Positions 8,064 through 16,645 of a stretch of 64,000 nucleotides of DNA are shown piece by piece. The notes under the pieces were generated by a model. The model worked only from the letters and a program-made list of their open reading frames with translations. It did not search any database and was not told where the DNA came from. The stretch lies in the NCBI GenBank assembly GCA_019359615.1, contig JAHHHA010000020.1, positions 51,963 through 115,962 of the forward strand. Reading direction: 5' to 3'. The DNA is from Cyanosarcina radialis HA8281-LM2. Lineage in GTDB: Bacteria; Cyanobacteriota; Cyanobacteriia; Cyanobacteriales; CCAP-1448. Each line of letters begins with the position of its first letter. Positions within the stretch are counted from its first letter, which is position 1. The translations under genes were made by a program, and so were the position numbers.

Positions 8064-9758
8064 CTAGCCGCGCAAACGTCCCGATCGCAAAATACTAATT
8101 ACTAACCATAACCCTAGAAAGCTAGCAACTCCAAACAGGATGTTGCTCAAAAGAGATAGCTGAGCGGTTTGAGGATTAGAAGAAATAATCGCGGCTCCGA
8201 CAATTAGAGCGCCAACTACAATGCTAAATGAAAGACGGTTGGCTGAATCGTCTAAACTCCGTCGCATTAGATGCAACTCTGGTATAGTTATATTTAATTT
8301 TAAATTCTCGGAACTCAAACGTTCTAGTAAAAACTGAATGTAGCGAGGAGATTGTAAAGTTAAGCTTTTTAGATCGAGCGCGGTTCTGAGAGCTAATTCT
8401 AGAGGTTTGTCGCCTAACAATTGACGACGAAATAGATCGCCAATTAGTGGTTGTACTTCTTGAAAGAGATTTACATCTGGATTAAATGTTCGTCCTACTC
8501 CCTCCAAATTAGCTATAGCTTTGGCATACAAACCTAAATTGCTAGGAACGCGAATTTTATTATTTCTAGCAGTTTGTAATACCTCATATAATACCTCGCT
8601 AAAGTTGATTTGCGATAAGCTGACGTTAAAATACTTGCGCAACATTCGAGAGTAGTCGTTCTCTAATTGTGATAAATTTACTGCTTGAAATGAATCGGAT
8701 AGCTGCAAAGTTAGTTGAGTGCATCTTTGAGCGTCTAGATCGACAATAGCTAATAACATCTCTGTCAAAATTTGCTGCGATTTTGGATCTAAACGACCCA
8801 TCATGCCGCAATCGATTAAAGCCATGCGACCATCTGCTAAATAAAACAAATTGCCGGGATGCGGATCGGCATGAAAGAAGCCATCTATATACAGTTGTTG
8901 AAAAAAAGCTCGAAATAGTAAGGTAGTGATTTCTTGCCTTTTAACGCTAGGATCTTTCCCATTGTCTGGAGTGGAAAAATCTGCTGATAGCAGCGGTACG
9001 CCATTTAACCATTCCATTACTAATAGTTTTTCTGTAGTCAGCGGCCAATGAATTTCAGGAACTACCAATTGCTGCGGATCGAACCACTTACTTTTAGATA
9101 AATTCTGGCGCAGTTGGTCGGTATAATTAGCTTCGATCGTAAAGTCTAATTCGGCTTTTAAGGCATTAATAAATTCTTCGGCTAAAGAGATGACATCGTA
9201 AGTTTCTCCAAAGTCGGTTCTGGCTACCAACTCGGCCAAAGTTTTAATCAAGATAATATCTTGAGCGATAATGGCATCAATTCCAGGACGTTGAACTTTG
9301 AGAGCCACTTCTCGACCATCGACTAAGATTGCTTTATGAGTTTGAGCGATCGATCCTGCGGCTACGGGTTTGGCATTAATGCTGCTAAAAGTTTCTTCAA
9401 GGGGTTGTTTTAGTTGTTGGCGGATAACTGGTTCTATATGTTCCCAAGGTACCGCTGGTACTTCTGCTTGCAAGGTAGATAGGGCATTAATGTAAGCAGG
9501 TGGTAGTAAATCTGGGCGCGTACTCAAAAGCTGACCGAGTTTGATATAGACGGGGCCTAAATCTACCAGAATATTGCGCAATACGGCTGGCGTTGGTAGC
9601 TTGGGTTCGTCGGCTTTGCCGCCTGTCAGCAGCACTCGCATATAGTCCCAGCCGTTGCGGAAGACTACCTCAACAATTTCTCGCTGCCGAGAAGTAATTT
9701 TTCTAAGAGAAAACATATAGGAGACGGGAAAGTTTACCAAAATAGCCGATGATATCAA
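8064..9758 (-). CDS. AarF/ABC1/UbiB family atypical kinase
   Basis: This protein of 564 residues (or 550 from Met15, MFSLRKITSRQREIV, which is the likelier start) belongs to the UbiB/ABC1 protein-kinase-like family, linked to quinone and plastoquinone biology in bacteria and chloroplasts. The family KxGQ signature is VYIKLGQLLSTRPDLLPPAY near residue 90, and the alanine-rich nucleotide loop is PVAAGSIAQTHKA. The kinase core continues with VALKVQRPG (ATP-binding Lys), MEWLNG, DGFFHADPHPGNLFYL (catalytic loop) and ALIDCGMMG (metal-binding Asp). Two C-terminal hydrophobic helices (about 500-560) suggest membrane anchoring. Cyanobacteria carry several paralogues, so no symbol is given. Confidence 0.93.
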   Translation of the reverse strand: MISSAILVNFPVSYMFSLRKITSRQREIVEVVFRNGWDYMRVLLTGGKADEPKLPTPAVLRNILVDLGPVYIKLGQLLSTRPDLLPPAYINALSTLQAEVPAVPWEHIEPVIRQQLKQPLEETFSSINAKPVAAGSIAQTHKAILVDGREVALKVQRPGIDAIIAQDIILIKTLAELVARTDFGETYDVISLAEEFINALKAELDFTIEANYTDQLRQNLSKSKWFDPQQLVVPEIHWPLTTEKLLVMEWLNGVPLLSADFSTPDNGKDPSVKRQEITTLLFRAFFQQLYIDGFFHADPHPGNLFYLADGRMALIDCGMMGRLDPKSQQILTEMLLAIVDLDAQRCTQLTLQLSDSFQAVNLSQLENDYSRMLRKYFNVSLSQINFSEVLYEVLQTARNNKIRVPSNLGLYAKAIANLEGVGRTFNPDVNLFQEVQPLIGDLFRRQLLGDKPLELALRTALDLKSLTLQSPRYIQFLLERLSSENLKLNITIPELHLMRRSLDDSANRLSFSIVVGALIVGAAIISSNPQTAQLSLLSNILFGVASFLGLWLVISILRSGRLRG

Positions 9759-9780
9759 ATCCGCTTAGGAAAAGTTGGTT

Positions 9781-9838
9781 TCCCTCACCCCGACTCCGGC
9801 ACCCCTCTCCCGCGGGAGAGGGGTTGGGGGTGAGGGCT
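9781..9838. repeat. CCCTCACCCC...GGGGTGAGGG interspersed inverted repeat
   Basis: The segment reads CCCTCACCCC, CCCCTCTCCCGCGGGAGAGGGG, GGGGGTGAGGG, a nested inverted repeat able to form a long hairpin. Related copies occur at about 39487-39535 and 63773-63930. It sits just upstream of the aarF-like gene. The rest of this 322-bp intergenic stretch (9839-10080) shows no gene, terminator or recognisable element. Confidence 0.75.
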
Positions 9839-10080
9839 AGATTTATGCTTTTAACAACCGGATTTAGTATGAATTAGCGGTAAGAGCTAAATCTTAGCAA
9901 ATCAAATGGCGACGAACCTCTATCGAGAGTCGTTTCAACTCGCCGTACTAATTCAAAAATGGCGATAGCGGCCCGATCGTTACCCAGTATGCAGCAACTT
10001 GAGACTAGACAATGACAATAGTTGCGGCAGTCGAGATGTCGAGCGAATTTCTGGCTGGCAATTCCCCGATGATGTGAGAC

Positions 10081-10422
10081 TTACAGTTCGATGGTAGCGA
10101 TTTTCTTCTTACTGCTTTTGCTGCGAAGCACGACAGTATTATAAGGAATTGTATCGGTACCTTCGGGCAAGGGTAAGCGGAAGCTGCCGCTTTTTTCTTT
10201 AAGTTCGCCTAATTCAATGCTTTTATTTAAATTTCCATCTTCTGCTAAATAAGCAACGGTGTCTTTAGGCGAGCCTTCGATGGAAAAATCTTCAAAGAAA
10301 ACCACTTTACCCCCCTCCGGATCGATACCGAGGATTACCGTCCCTTGTACCTTGCCGCTTTCCTCTTCGTCTACCGTACCCATTTTAATTTCATCTGGAT
10401 CTTGACCGCCCGTATTGCTCAT
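10081..10422 (-). CDS. DM13-domain-like protein
   Basis: This is a 113-residue protein. From about residue 25 to the end it follows the DM13 pattern: GTVILGIDPEGGKVVFFEDFSIEG, then DTVAYLAEDG, then IELGELKEKSGSFRLPLPEGTDTIPYNTVVLRSKSSKKKIATIEL. DM13 domains are thought to bind a redox partner or ligand and usually occur in secreted or membrane proteins with a conserved Cys after the IVWCK-like strand. Here that strand reads VVLRSK, without Cys, and there is no signal peptide. It may be a divergent, perhaps cytosolic, member. The assignment was made from the motif pattern by eye. Confidence 0.72.
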   Translation of the reverse strand: MSNTGGQDPDEIKMGTVDEEESGKVQGTVILGIDPEGGKVVFFEDFSIEGSPKDTVAYLAEDGNLNKSIELGELKEKSGSFRLPLPEGTDTIPYNTVVLRSKSSKKKIATIEL

Positions 10423-10594
10423 GATGCAACCTCTTCACGTTTACTTGCATCCAGAATCGTCGCTTAAAAAAATCACTAATGCAAAACCCCTAAGATAGAA
10501 ATTAACAGGCGATGTTACCCCATCTTAGGTTGTGAATCTTAGCGATCGCTCTTATGCTAAGCCTTCAAATGTAGTGGCCTGTTTCACCTCAAGC

Positions 10595-10656
10595 GGTGCG
10601 TTACGACGGATTGCTGAACTTAACTTATAGCAAGGGTTATTGCCGTCTAACGCACC
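10595..10656. repeat. GGTGCGTTA...TAACGCACC inverted-repeat element
   Basis: GGTGCGTTACGACGG (10595-10609) and CCGTCTAACGCACC (10643-10656) form an imperfect terminal inverted repeat around a non-coding centre. This is the look of the small GGTGCGTTA palindromic elements common between cyanobacterial genes. It lies between the DM13-like gene and the M3 peptidase gene. The remainder of this 256-bp gap shows no gene. Confidence 0.65.
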
Positions 10657-10678
10657 CTACAATTCGCTTCGATCGAAA

Positions 10679-12370
10679 TTACAAACCCAAAAATTGCCGC
10701 GCTTCAGCTAATACCTGGGTTAAAGCTCCAGACTCAAAAGGTGAAGTCAAACGAGCGGATCGCACCAGTTCTTGAAAGGGCGCTTCGCCACCCCGCTGGC
10801 AGAGAGCGACATAATCTTTTAAGGTCGTGCCGTAGTCGGTTTTCGCTTTTACCCAAAACTGCAAAGCACAACACAGCGCTAGGGTGTAGTCGATGTAGTA
10901 AAAGGGATAGCAATAAATGTGGAGCTTTTCTTGCCACAGACCGCCCTCGGCCGGATGGGTGAGATCGCCATACTCCCTCCAGGGAAGATAGATCGATTCG
11001 ACTTCTTGCCACATTTGATGGCGTTCTTGGGGAGTGGCAGCGGGATTGGCATAAACCAAATGTTGAAAGCGATCGACTGCTACCCCATAAGGCAAAAACA
11101 ACAGCGATTCGGTTAAGTGCTGGAGGCAATAGCGTCGAGCATCTTCACCAAAAAACTTCTCCATTTGGGGAAAAGTGAGATACTCCAAACTCATAGAATG
11201 GATTTCGGCAGATTCCGAGGTCGCCCACACGTAGTCGGAGACTGAAGTGTCGCGGCTTTGCCACATTTGGAAAGCATGACCCATCTCGTGAGTGAACACA
11301 TCAACATCGCCTTTGGTTCCGTTGAAATTGGCAAAGATAAAAGGCAATCCGTAGGTGAGAAAGGCCGTACAAAATCCCCCTCCAGCCTTGCCAGAGCGAC
11401 TGTCGAGGTCGAGAAGATGAGATTTGACCATCATCCCAAAGAAATCGCTTAATTCTGGGTTCATCGCCCCGAACATTTCTTGGGCGCGTTCTAGCATCCA
11501 GTCGCGATCGCCCAAGGGGGTAGGGTTTCCTTGCAGGTCGAACAGCGATTCATCCCAGTAAAACAACTTGTCGAGGTTGAGTTTCTCTCTCTGTCTTTCT
11601 AAGATTTGACGCGCCAACGGTACTACTTCTTCAGCCACTTGCTGGCAATAGCGTTCGACTTCCGGCTGGCCGTAGTCCACCCGTTGCATTTTTTTGTAGC
11701 CCAGCCCGATGTAGTTGTCGTAGCCTAGTTTTGTAGCCATTTGGTGTCGCAGTTGCACCAGGTCGTCAAAGATTCGATCGAGCCGATCGCGATTTTCTGA
11801 GAAAAAGCCCCAGCGAACTCTCTGGGCATGATGGCGGCGATCGCGGTTGGGATCTTGGGTGTATTTGCCAATTTGAGATAAATTGAGGCGATCGCCTGCA
11901 AATTCGAGGTCAGCACTGGCGATTAACTCGGTATATTCAGCTACCAGCTTGGCTTCTCGTACCAAATCGTCCTCAATTACCGGATCGAAAGTGGTAATAT
12001 CTGCTTCCCAAAGCAGAAAAGCTTGTTTGCCTAATACTCGTTCCAATTCCGATCTATAGGGGCTATCGAGCAATCGGCGCTTCATTTCTACTTCTAAAGC
12101 CGTCAGTTTAGGGGAGATTTCATCGCAATAATCTCGCGCCTGTTTGTAAGCCTCGTTTTGGGTATCTTGATGAAAGTGAAGTTGGGTCAAGGAACTCCAA
12201 CTACCCAATCGGCGGCGCAGGCTATCCCATTCCTCACAAGCTGATACTCGGCCTGCGGTATCTGTCGCTGCCTCTAATTGCTGGGCGATCGCTCGATATT
12301 CGGTGGTGATGCTCTCTATGCTAGGAGTTTCTACCGTAATTTCGGAAAAATCTACTACATTTGTGGGCAT
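10679..12370 (-). CDS. M3 family oligoendopeptidase
   Basis: This 563-residue zinc metallopeptidase is of the thimet/oligoendopeptidase F clan, which degrades short peptides in the cytosol. The zinc site is VFTHEMGHAFQMWQSRD (HExxH, near residue 360), and the downstream Glu ligand lies in ATSESAEIHSMSLEYL. The C-terminal part has HIYCYPFYYIDYTLALCCALQFW, a typical M3 substrate-binding segment with Tyr and His. No signal peptide. It stands alone on the minus strand between repeat-filled spacers. The exact substrate range cannot be told from sequence. Confidence 0.95.
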   Translation of the reverse strand: MPTNVVDFSEITVETPSIESITTEYRAIAQQLEAATDTAGRVSACEEWDSLRRRLGSWSSLTQLHFHQDTQNEAYKQARDYCDEISPKLTALEVEMKRRLLDSPYRSELERVLGKQAFLLWEADITTFDPVIEDDLVREAKLVAEYTELIASADLEFAGDRLNLSQIGKYTQDPNRDRRHHAQRVRWGFFSENRDRLDRIFDDLVQLRHQMATKLGYDNYIGLGYKKMQRVDYGQPEVERYCQQVAEEVVPLARQILERQREKLNLDKLFYWDESLFDLQGNPTPLGDRDWMLERAQEMFGAMNPELSDFFGMMVKSHLLDLDSRSGKAGGGFCTAFLTYGLPFIFANFNGTKGDVDVFTHEMGHAFQMWQSRDTSVSDYVWATSESAEIHSMSLEYLTFPQMEKFFGEDARRYCLQHLTESLLFLPYGVAVDRFQHLVYANPAATPQERHQMWQEVESIYLPWREYGDLTHPAEGGLWQEKLHIYCYPFYYIDYTLALCCALQFWVKAKTDYGTTLKDYVALCQRGGEAPFQELVRSARLTSPFESGALTQVLAEARQFLGL

Positions 12371-12443
12371 AGTTCTTTTTGCTGGTAAAACGGGGTCTTG
12401 ATGGTCGATCGCAATCGGAGATCGATACTGACCTCCTACAGTC

Positions 12444-12495
12444 AGGACTTACGCTACGCTAGCACGCCCTACATTTAGAAGTGGGGCGTAAGTCT
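12444..12495. repeat. Short AGGACTTACGC inverted-repeat element
   Basis: AGGACTTACGC (12444-12454) and GCGTAAGTCT (12486-12495) are inverted ends about 50 bp apart. The same terminal motif bounds the 106-bp element at 45591-45696, and a lone copy is at about 41085-41095. The rest of the 344-bp gap 12371-12714 holds a GTTATAACTT-type inverted repeat near 12590-12610 and CACTTAACACTTAACACT repeats just before the next gene, with no coding signal. Confidence 0.6.
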
Positions 12496-12714
12496 GAAGA
12501 TAGCGTTGGGTTTATGGGCGATCGATATTAGCCGATACCAGTTCAACAGCAGATCTGAGAGACTTAGTTGAACAGTAATGAAAGTAAAGTTATAAACAAG
12601 TTATAACTTTATGCTTGGGGTTGGTTTTGCTCTATTAGGTAACTCTTAGTCTCCTGGGAGATTTTGCTAAGTCTGCCTCTACACCACTTAACACTTAACA
12701 CTCCACACTTTTGT

Positions 12715-13152
12715 ATGACTCCTACTCTTTTGGGACGCTGGCAAACTCGAATATTACTACTGCTGACAGTAGGCGTTTTAGTAACATTACCTTTTGCCTT
12801 TGGGCTTATCGGTCCTCCTGATGCCAAGTCAGCGAGGATCTATTTCTCGATTTTAGGCTACGTAGCTGGCTTTGGATTGATTTGGGATATTCTTTATCAC
12901 CAACTGCAAAAATTCCGCTGGGATGCCGACTGGCCGGGGATATTTCAACTTTTCGCTGGAATTTGGGAAGCTGTATTCATCGCTGTGGTAGTCAAAATAT
13001 TTGGTTTGCCAGGTGTTTCATCCGACGAACTGCTGCTGGAATGGTTCGCCGTTCATTACAGTTTGGTGTGGCTGGCAGTCTATACCGCCTCCCAAACCAT
13101 CATGCGAATTTTGTTTATTCGGTGGCGTTTCCGTGGCGGTCAATGGTTGTAA
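12715..13152 (+). CDS. Conserved integral membrane protein of unknown function
   Basis: The start is placed at ATG 12715 (MTPTLLGRWQTRILLLLTVG), 145 residues. A longer frame from 12664 only translates an intergenic CACTTAACACT repeat. Four hydrophobic helices are visible: ILLLLTVGVLVTLPFAFGL, IYFSILGYVAGFGLIWDIL, IFQLFAGIWEAVFIAVVV and YSLVWLAVYTASQTIMRIL. The C-terminus is basic (RWRFRGGQW), suggesting a cytosolic end. It is followed after 40 bp by the antiporter gene on the same strand, so the two may form an operon. I do not recognise the family. Confidence 0.8.
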   Translation: MTPTLLGRWQTRILLLLTVGVLVTLPFAFGLIGPPDAKSARIYFSILGYVAGFGLIWDILYHQLQKFRWDADWPGIFQLFAGIWEAVFIAVVVKIFGLPGVSSDELLLEWFAVHYSLVWLAVYTASQTIMRILFIRWRFRGGQWL

Positions 13153-13192
13153 TGTATCTCTATCTATAATCTTGAACCTTTGCGAGTAAAGA

Positions 13193-14503
13193 ATGCTAAC
13201 TTTAGCAGCAACACCTTTGCCTACCTTAACCGACCCAGTTTATATCTTGTGCGTTTTGCTAATCGTAATGGCGATCGCACCTCTAATTGCTAAAACTCTG
13301 AAGATTCCCAATCTGGTAGTGCTGATTATTTTAGGAACGATTATCGGCACCAATGTTTTAGGACTTTTAGATCGAAATGTGTTTGGCACTGCCGATCTAG
13401 CTAAAAATTTAATAGATGCTGGTTTGTTGAAGCCAGAAAAAAAAGCAGAACTGTTAAAAGGACTCAATCAACAATCGCTGCTTCAGGGATTAGAAAAGAT
13501 CGGTCTGCTCTACATTATGTTGATAGCAGGCTTGCAAATGAACTTGCAAGATTTGCGAAAGTTAGGAGTGCGATCGCTCGTTTTCGGTTTGCTGACTTTT
13601 GGCGTTCCCTTTACTATTGGCATTATTTCGGGTCAATTTCTGATCGCTGGTGGCGTTCTGCTAGCTAGCGTCCTATTAGGAATTTTGTATTCCCCCCATA
13701 CTTTAGTGTCGTATCCGATTATGGCCCGCTGGGGAATCGTCCAGCAAGAATCTGTGGGCGTAGCGGTGGGTGGTTCGGTCGTTACCTCGGTTCTCACTCT
13801 AGTTGGTTTATCTCTCGTACAGGCATTTCAAAGTGGCAAAGTAGACGTACAGCTATTTTTTAAACTCGGACTTCTCTTTCCCCTACTAGTAGTTTTGATT
13901 TTTTGGGGAATGCCGAAACTAGCCAGTTTAATTCTTCAGCCAGAATCCGATAATCTCAAGGAGCAATTTATCTTCGTTCTCAGTTGCCTATTCGTTGTTG
14001 CCACTGGCACTTTGGTTCTGGGAATCGATTCGATCGTGGGTGCATTTATTGCCGGACTAGCCTTAAATCAATGTATTCCCATAACTAGTAAATTAATGAA
14101 ACAGATCGATTTTGTCGGTAATAGCTTTTTTATTCCGGCTTTTCTGATTTCGGTTGGCGTACTTTGCAATCCCAGTATTTTCTTTACCAAGCCAGAAAAC
14201 TTAGGAGTCGCCGCCGTAGTAATTGTCGGGGCTGTGGGAGGCAAATTCCTAGCAGCTTGGATCGCAGGATTATTGTTTAAATACTCCTTTGCCGAAGTGA
14301 TGGTGATTTTTAGTCTTACCATGTCTAGAGCGGCTTTAGTATTAGTAATTGCTCTCTATGGGATGAATGTTAATTTAATTAACGAGGGCATTTTTAACGC
14401 CATCATTGTCTACATTGTCGTAACTTGTTTAGTCGGTCCGTTCATTGCTGATGCTTTTGGCAGACAAGTTGCCAAAAAAACCGAAACTCCTAAGTTGGCC
14501 TGA
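13193..14503 (+). CDS. CPA2-type cation:proton antiporter
   Basis: This 436-residue membrane protein has about 11-12 hydrophobic segments and belongs to the Na+/H+ exchanger (CPA2, Kef-like) superfamily. Features include PLIAKTLKIPNLVVLIILGTIIGTNVLGLL near the N-terminus, IGLLYIMLIAGLQMNL, and VLGIDSIVGAFIAGLALNQ, which holds the Asp of the ion-binding region. There is no C-terminal TrkA-N domain, unlike full KefB/KefC. It is preceded by a small membrane protein and followed by a strong terminator. Whether it moves Na+, K+ or Ca2+ cannot be told from sequence. Confidence 0.92.
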   Translation: MLTLAATPLPTLTDPVYILCVLLIVMAIAPLIAKTLKIPNLVVLIILGTIIGTNVLGLLDRNVFGTADLAKNLIDAGLLKPEKKAELLKGLNQQSLLQGLEKIGLLYIMLIAGLQMNLQDLRKLGVRSLVFGLLTFGVPFTIGIISGQFLIAGGVLLASVLLGILYSPHTLVSYPIMARWGIVQQESVGVAVGGSVVTSVLTLVGLSLVQAFQSGKVDVQLFFKLGLLFPLLVVLIFWGMPKLASLILQPESDNLKEQFIFVLSCLFVVATGTLVLGIDSIVGAFIAGLALNQCIPITSKLMKQIDFVGNSFFIPAFLISVGVLCNPSIFFTKPENLGVAAVVIVGAVGGKFLAAWIAGLLFKYSFAEVMVIFSLTMSRAALVLVIALYGMNVNLINEGIFNAIIVYIVVTCLVGPFIADAFGRQVAKKTETPKLA

Positions 14504-14535
14504 GCCTTAAGATCGGACAAAACTACGAAAATAAT

Positions 14536-14573
14536 AAAGATGAGAAAGATTTACATCTTTCTCATCTTTTTTT
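14536..14573 (+). terminator. Strong rho-independent terminator
   Basis: A 15-bp perfect stem, AAAGATGAGAAAGAT (14536-14550) pairing with ATCTTTCTCATCTTT (14555-14569) across a TTAC loop, is followed by a T run. It lies 33 bp after the antiporter stop codon and most likely ends its transcript. Confidence 0.88.
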
Positions 14574-14660
14574 ATGAATAATGCGACTTTAGCGCGATCG
14601 AACCATCGATCTCATATTCAATTTGGTAGACTGAAAGGATCGATCGGGCTAAATTGACCT

Positions 14661-15290
14661 ATGACCGTTGCCATCGACCAACTAATACAACAGCAGCCGC
14701 TCGACTTCGACGAGTTTCTCGCCTGCTATGGTGACGATAACCGCTACGAACTTATCGACGGAGAGGTATTCGACTTGGAACCAACAGGCCCGCATGAGGA
14801 AGTTGCAGCCTTCATTACCGCCAAGATCTGCGTCCAAATCGACACTATAGGCTTACCTTGGTTTGTTCTTCAACGGGGTATATTACGTCCTTCTAACATT
14901 ATTGGCATGACAGCATTTCGACCTGATGTGGCAGTTGTCGATCGAGATGAACTTACCAACGAACCGCTTTGGTCTGACCGATCGATCCTGACGTTAGGCA
15001 GTTCGATTAAATTTGTAGCAGAAGTTGTTAGTAGCAACTGGCAAAATGATTACGCCCGCAAAGTTGAAGACTACGCGGTTTTAGGTATTCCTGAATATTG
15101 GATTGCCGACTACGCAGGGCTAGGTGGTTCTCGGCACATTGGGAAGCCCAAACAACCCACTCTCTCTATCTGTATGCTAGTGAATGGGGAGTATGAAATT
15201 CAGCAGTTTCGAGGCGATCGTCCCATTATCTCTCCCACCTTCCCAGATTTGAAACTGACGGCCGAGGAGGTGTTGAAAGCTGGTAGGTAA
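14661..15290 (+). CDS. Uma2 family (PD-(D/E)XK-like) protein
   Basis: This 209-residue protein is of the Uma2 (DUF820) family, greatly expanded in cyanobacteria and related to restriction-type nucleases. The N-terminus has FDEFLACYGDDNRYELIDGEVFDLEPTG, the family signature. The putative catalytic core is FRPDVAVVDRDE followed by KFVAEVVSSNWQNDYARKVEDYAVLGIPEYWIAD. Biochemical function and targets are not established. It opens the accessory patch at 14.6-17.9 kb. A second Uma2 member of a different subgroup lies at 57410-57985. Confidence 0.93.
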   Translation: MTVAIDQLIQQQPLDFDEFLACYGDDNRYELIDGEVFDLEPTGPHEEVAAFITAKICVQIDTIGLPWFVLQRGILRPSNIIGMTAFRPDVAVVDRDELTNEPLWSDRSILTLGSSIKFVAEVVSSNWQNDYARKVEDYAVLGIPEYWIADYAGLGGSRHIGKPKQPTLSICMLVNGEYEIQQFRGDRPIISPTFPDLKLTAEEVLKAGR

Positions 15291-15379
15291 CATCTCCATC
15301 GTTCGACAATCCCCGCTGGGCGATCGCTTCTAGAATCAGGATATATCTAGAGGCAAATTTGATAAATGAGGAAATTCAA

Positions 15380-15595
15380 ATGGCAACCAACACTTCTTTA
15401 GAAGAACGGGTGACAGAATTAGAGGCAGCGATCGCCCAATTACAGAAGCAAGTTGCAACTCCTCAACCGATGGACTGGTTGCAACAAATTACAGGGTCTT
15501 TTAAAGATGAACCCGCCTTTGAAGAAGTGCTTGCTTATGGTCGAGCAATTCGTCAAGGCAATGAATCTCTCCTCGAAACCTCAGACGAGTCATGA
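15380..15595 (+). CDS. Antitoxin-like small protein upstream of a vapC remnant
   Basis: The frame is MATNTSLEERVTELEAAIAQ LQKQVATPQPMDWL to RQGNESLLETSDES, 71 residues from ATG 15380. It begins with a short coiled coil (leucine/glutamate heptads) and ends in an acidic tail of the kind used by antitoxins to cover a PIN toxin. Its stop overlaps the ATG of the truncated vapC (ATGA at 15592-15595), as in intact vapBC operons. I infer it is the antitoxin of that pair. An alternative TTG start at 15359 adds seven residues. Confidence 0.75.
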   Translation: MATNTSLEERVTELEAAIAQLQKQVATPQPMDWLQQITGSFKDEPAFEEVLAYGRAIRQGNESLLETSDES

Positions 15596-15684
15596 AATAT
15601 TTGTTGGATACAGACCATTTGAGCATTCTTCAGCGACAAGTAGGGCAGGATTACACCAACTTTTCGACGTTCCATGCCAACTAA
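15592..15684 (+). pseudogene. Truncated VapC-type PIN toxin remnant
   Basis: Thirty codons beginning MKYLLDTDHLSILQRQVG are the N-terminus of a PIN-domain ribonuclease of the VapC type; the first metal-binding Asp is in LLDTDH. The frame ends after FSTFHAN at 15684 and no further PIN sequence follows. The start of a GIY-YIG gene (15674) overlaps its end, which suggests that most of vapC was deleted or replaced when that gene arrived. It overlaps the upstream antitoxin-like gene by ATGA. It should be non-functional: the later acidic residues of the PIN active site are gone. Confidence 0.8.
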
Positions 15685-16051
15685 TGATTCTGAACTGCAA
15701 GCCCAAGCTCGAAGAATTCTAGATGCGATCGCCTTCATTCCCTTTGAGCAATGCCAACCCTTAACTCGTGGGTTTGAGAGCATTCCTGCTCGTCCTGGCA
15801 TTTATGCAGTCAGACACAGGACTGAGGGATTGCTCTATATCGGTAAAACAAAGAGCTTGCGGGGTCGCTTCAGCGGCGGGCATAAAGCTTTTTTGTGGGC
15901 GTGGCTCGATAAATATAACGATGAGGATGTGCGGATTGCAGTGCAACTGATTTCACACTGGGAAAACCCTGCGTTACTATTGGAGCTAGAATCCATCATT
16001 CTAAGAGCCGCCGAACCGCCTTATAACGTTCAAATTCCCACCGAAATGTAA
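15674..16051 (+). CDS. GIY-YIG nuclease family protein
   Basis: This 125-residue protein contains PARPGIYAVRHRTEGLLYIGKTKSLRGRF, with the paired GIY and YIG motifs and the downstream Arg of the GIY-YIG catalytic core, then the family Glu in LLLELESIILRAAEPPYNV. It is a stand-alone single-domain member with no obvious DNA-binding domain. Members act in repair, restriction and mobile-element homing; which applies here is unknown. It directly abuts the truncated vapC, making it a candidate for the incoming sequence that broke that gene. Confidence 0.85.
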   Translation: MPTNDSELQAQARRILDAIAFIPFEQCQPLTRGFESIPARPGIYAVRHRTEGLLYIGKTKSLRGRFSGGHKAFLWAWLDKYNDEDVRIAVQLISHWENPALLLELESIILRAAEPPYNVQIPTEM

Positions 16052-16055
16052 AGCT

Positions 16056-16262
16056 ATGCAAGCTAAACTTCAAGAGCAACTTTCCCCCGCTGATGCCACA
16101 GCGATCTTAGAACGCTTGCCCGAACGAATTCGCACTGCCCTCATCGATCGCGCTGCTGAAATTGAGTACCCAGTTGCAGCAGTGGTTGAGATGGCGATCG
16201 CTAGTTTTCTCGACACAGAAGCATTGGGTTTCGCAGATTGCAAACCAGGTAGGGGACAATAA
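16056..16262 (+). CDS. Small protein of unknown function
   Basis: This 68-residue frame (MQAKLQEQLSPADATAILERL, then PERIRTALIDRAAEIEYPVAAVVEMAIASFLDTEALGFADCKPGRGQ) starts 5 bp after the GIY-YIG gene and is likely co-translated with it. The central part is compatible with a ribbon-helix-helix-like or helical DNA-binding fold (AAEIEYPVAAVVEMAIASFLD), which would suit a regulator or antitoxin. I do not recognise the family. Confidence 0.6.
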   Translation: MQAKLQEQLSPADATAILERLPERIRTALIDRAAEIEYPVAAVVEMAIASFLDTEALGFADCKPGRGQ

Positions 16263-16369
16263 AACGGTGAAAAAGCTTTAAGAACAGCCTTTGGTGAGGG
16301 TAGCGTTCCTCGCTTGCCTTCATCGCTCCGAGTAAAATATAGGAGCAACCTTGAAACGGAGTCAAGCCT

Positions 16370-16645
16370 GTGACCGTTCGCCAACCCCGCTACAGCAAAG
16401 AGGAATTTCAAGGACGCGGACACGAACTCTACGAAACTCAGATCCGTTCTCAAGTCGAGGAAGGCAATCGTGGGAGAATTGTGGCGATCGACATTGAAAC
16501 TGGAGCCTTTGAGGTGGCTGACGATAGCCTGACTGCTGCCAAACAATTACTAATGCGTTATCCTAATGCCCAAATCTTTGGGATTCGGATCGGACACCGT
16601 GCTGTCCATCGTTTTGGCTTTCGTTCTCCTGGCGTGTCGGCATGA
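16370..16645 (+). CDS. Conserved small cyanobacterial protein paired with a retropepsin-like gene
   Basis: This 91-residue frame uses a GTG start at 16370 (MTVRQPRYSKEEFQGRGHEL, YETQIRSQVEEGNRGRIVAIDIETGAFEVADDSL). The sequence RIVAIDIETGAFEVADDSLTAAKQLL followed by IFGIRIGHRAVHRFG is a pattern I have met in short cyanobacterial proteins without known function. Its stop overlaps the next start (ATGA at 16642-16645), so it forms a coupled pair with the aspartic-protease-like protein. Confidence 0.75.
   Translation: MTVRQPRYSKEEFQGRGHELYETQIRSQVEEGNRGRIVAIDIETGAFEVADDSLTAAKQLLMRYPNAQIFGIRIGHRAVHRFGFRSPGVSA

Noticed and set aside
12664..12714. N-terminal extension of the membrane protein before the antiporter
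   Set aside because: It is CACTTAACACTTAACACT repeat translated; the hydrophobic protein starts at 12715.
16070..16546. 158-codon minus-strand frame across 16056-16546
   Set aside because: It is opposite two small plus-strand genes with better start sites and family matches; the product looks random.
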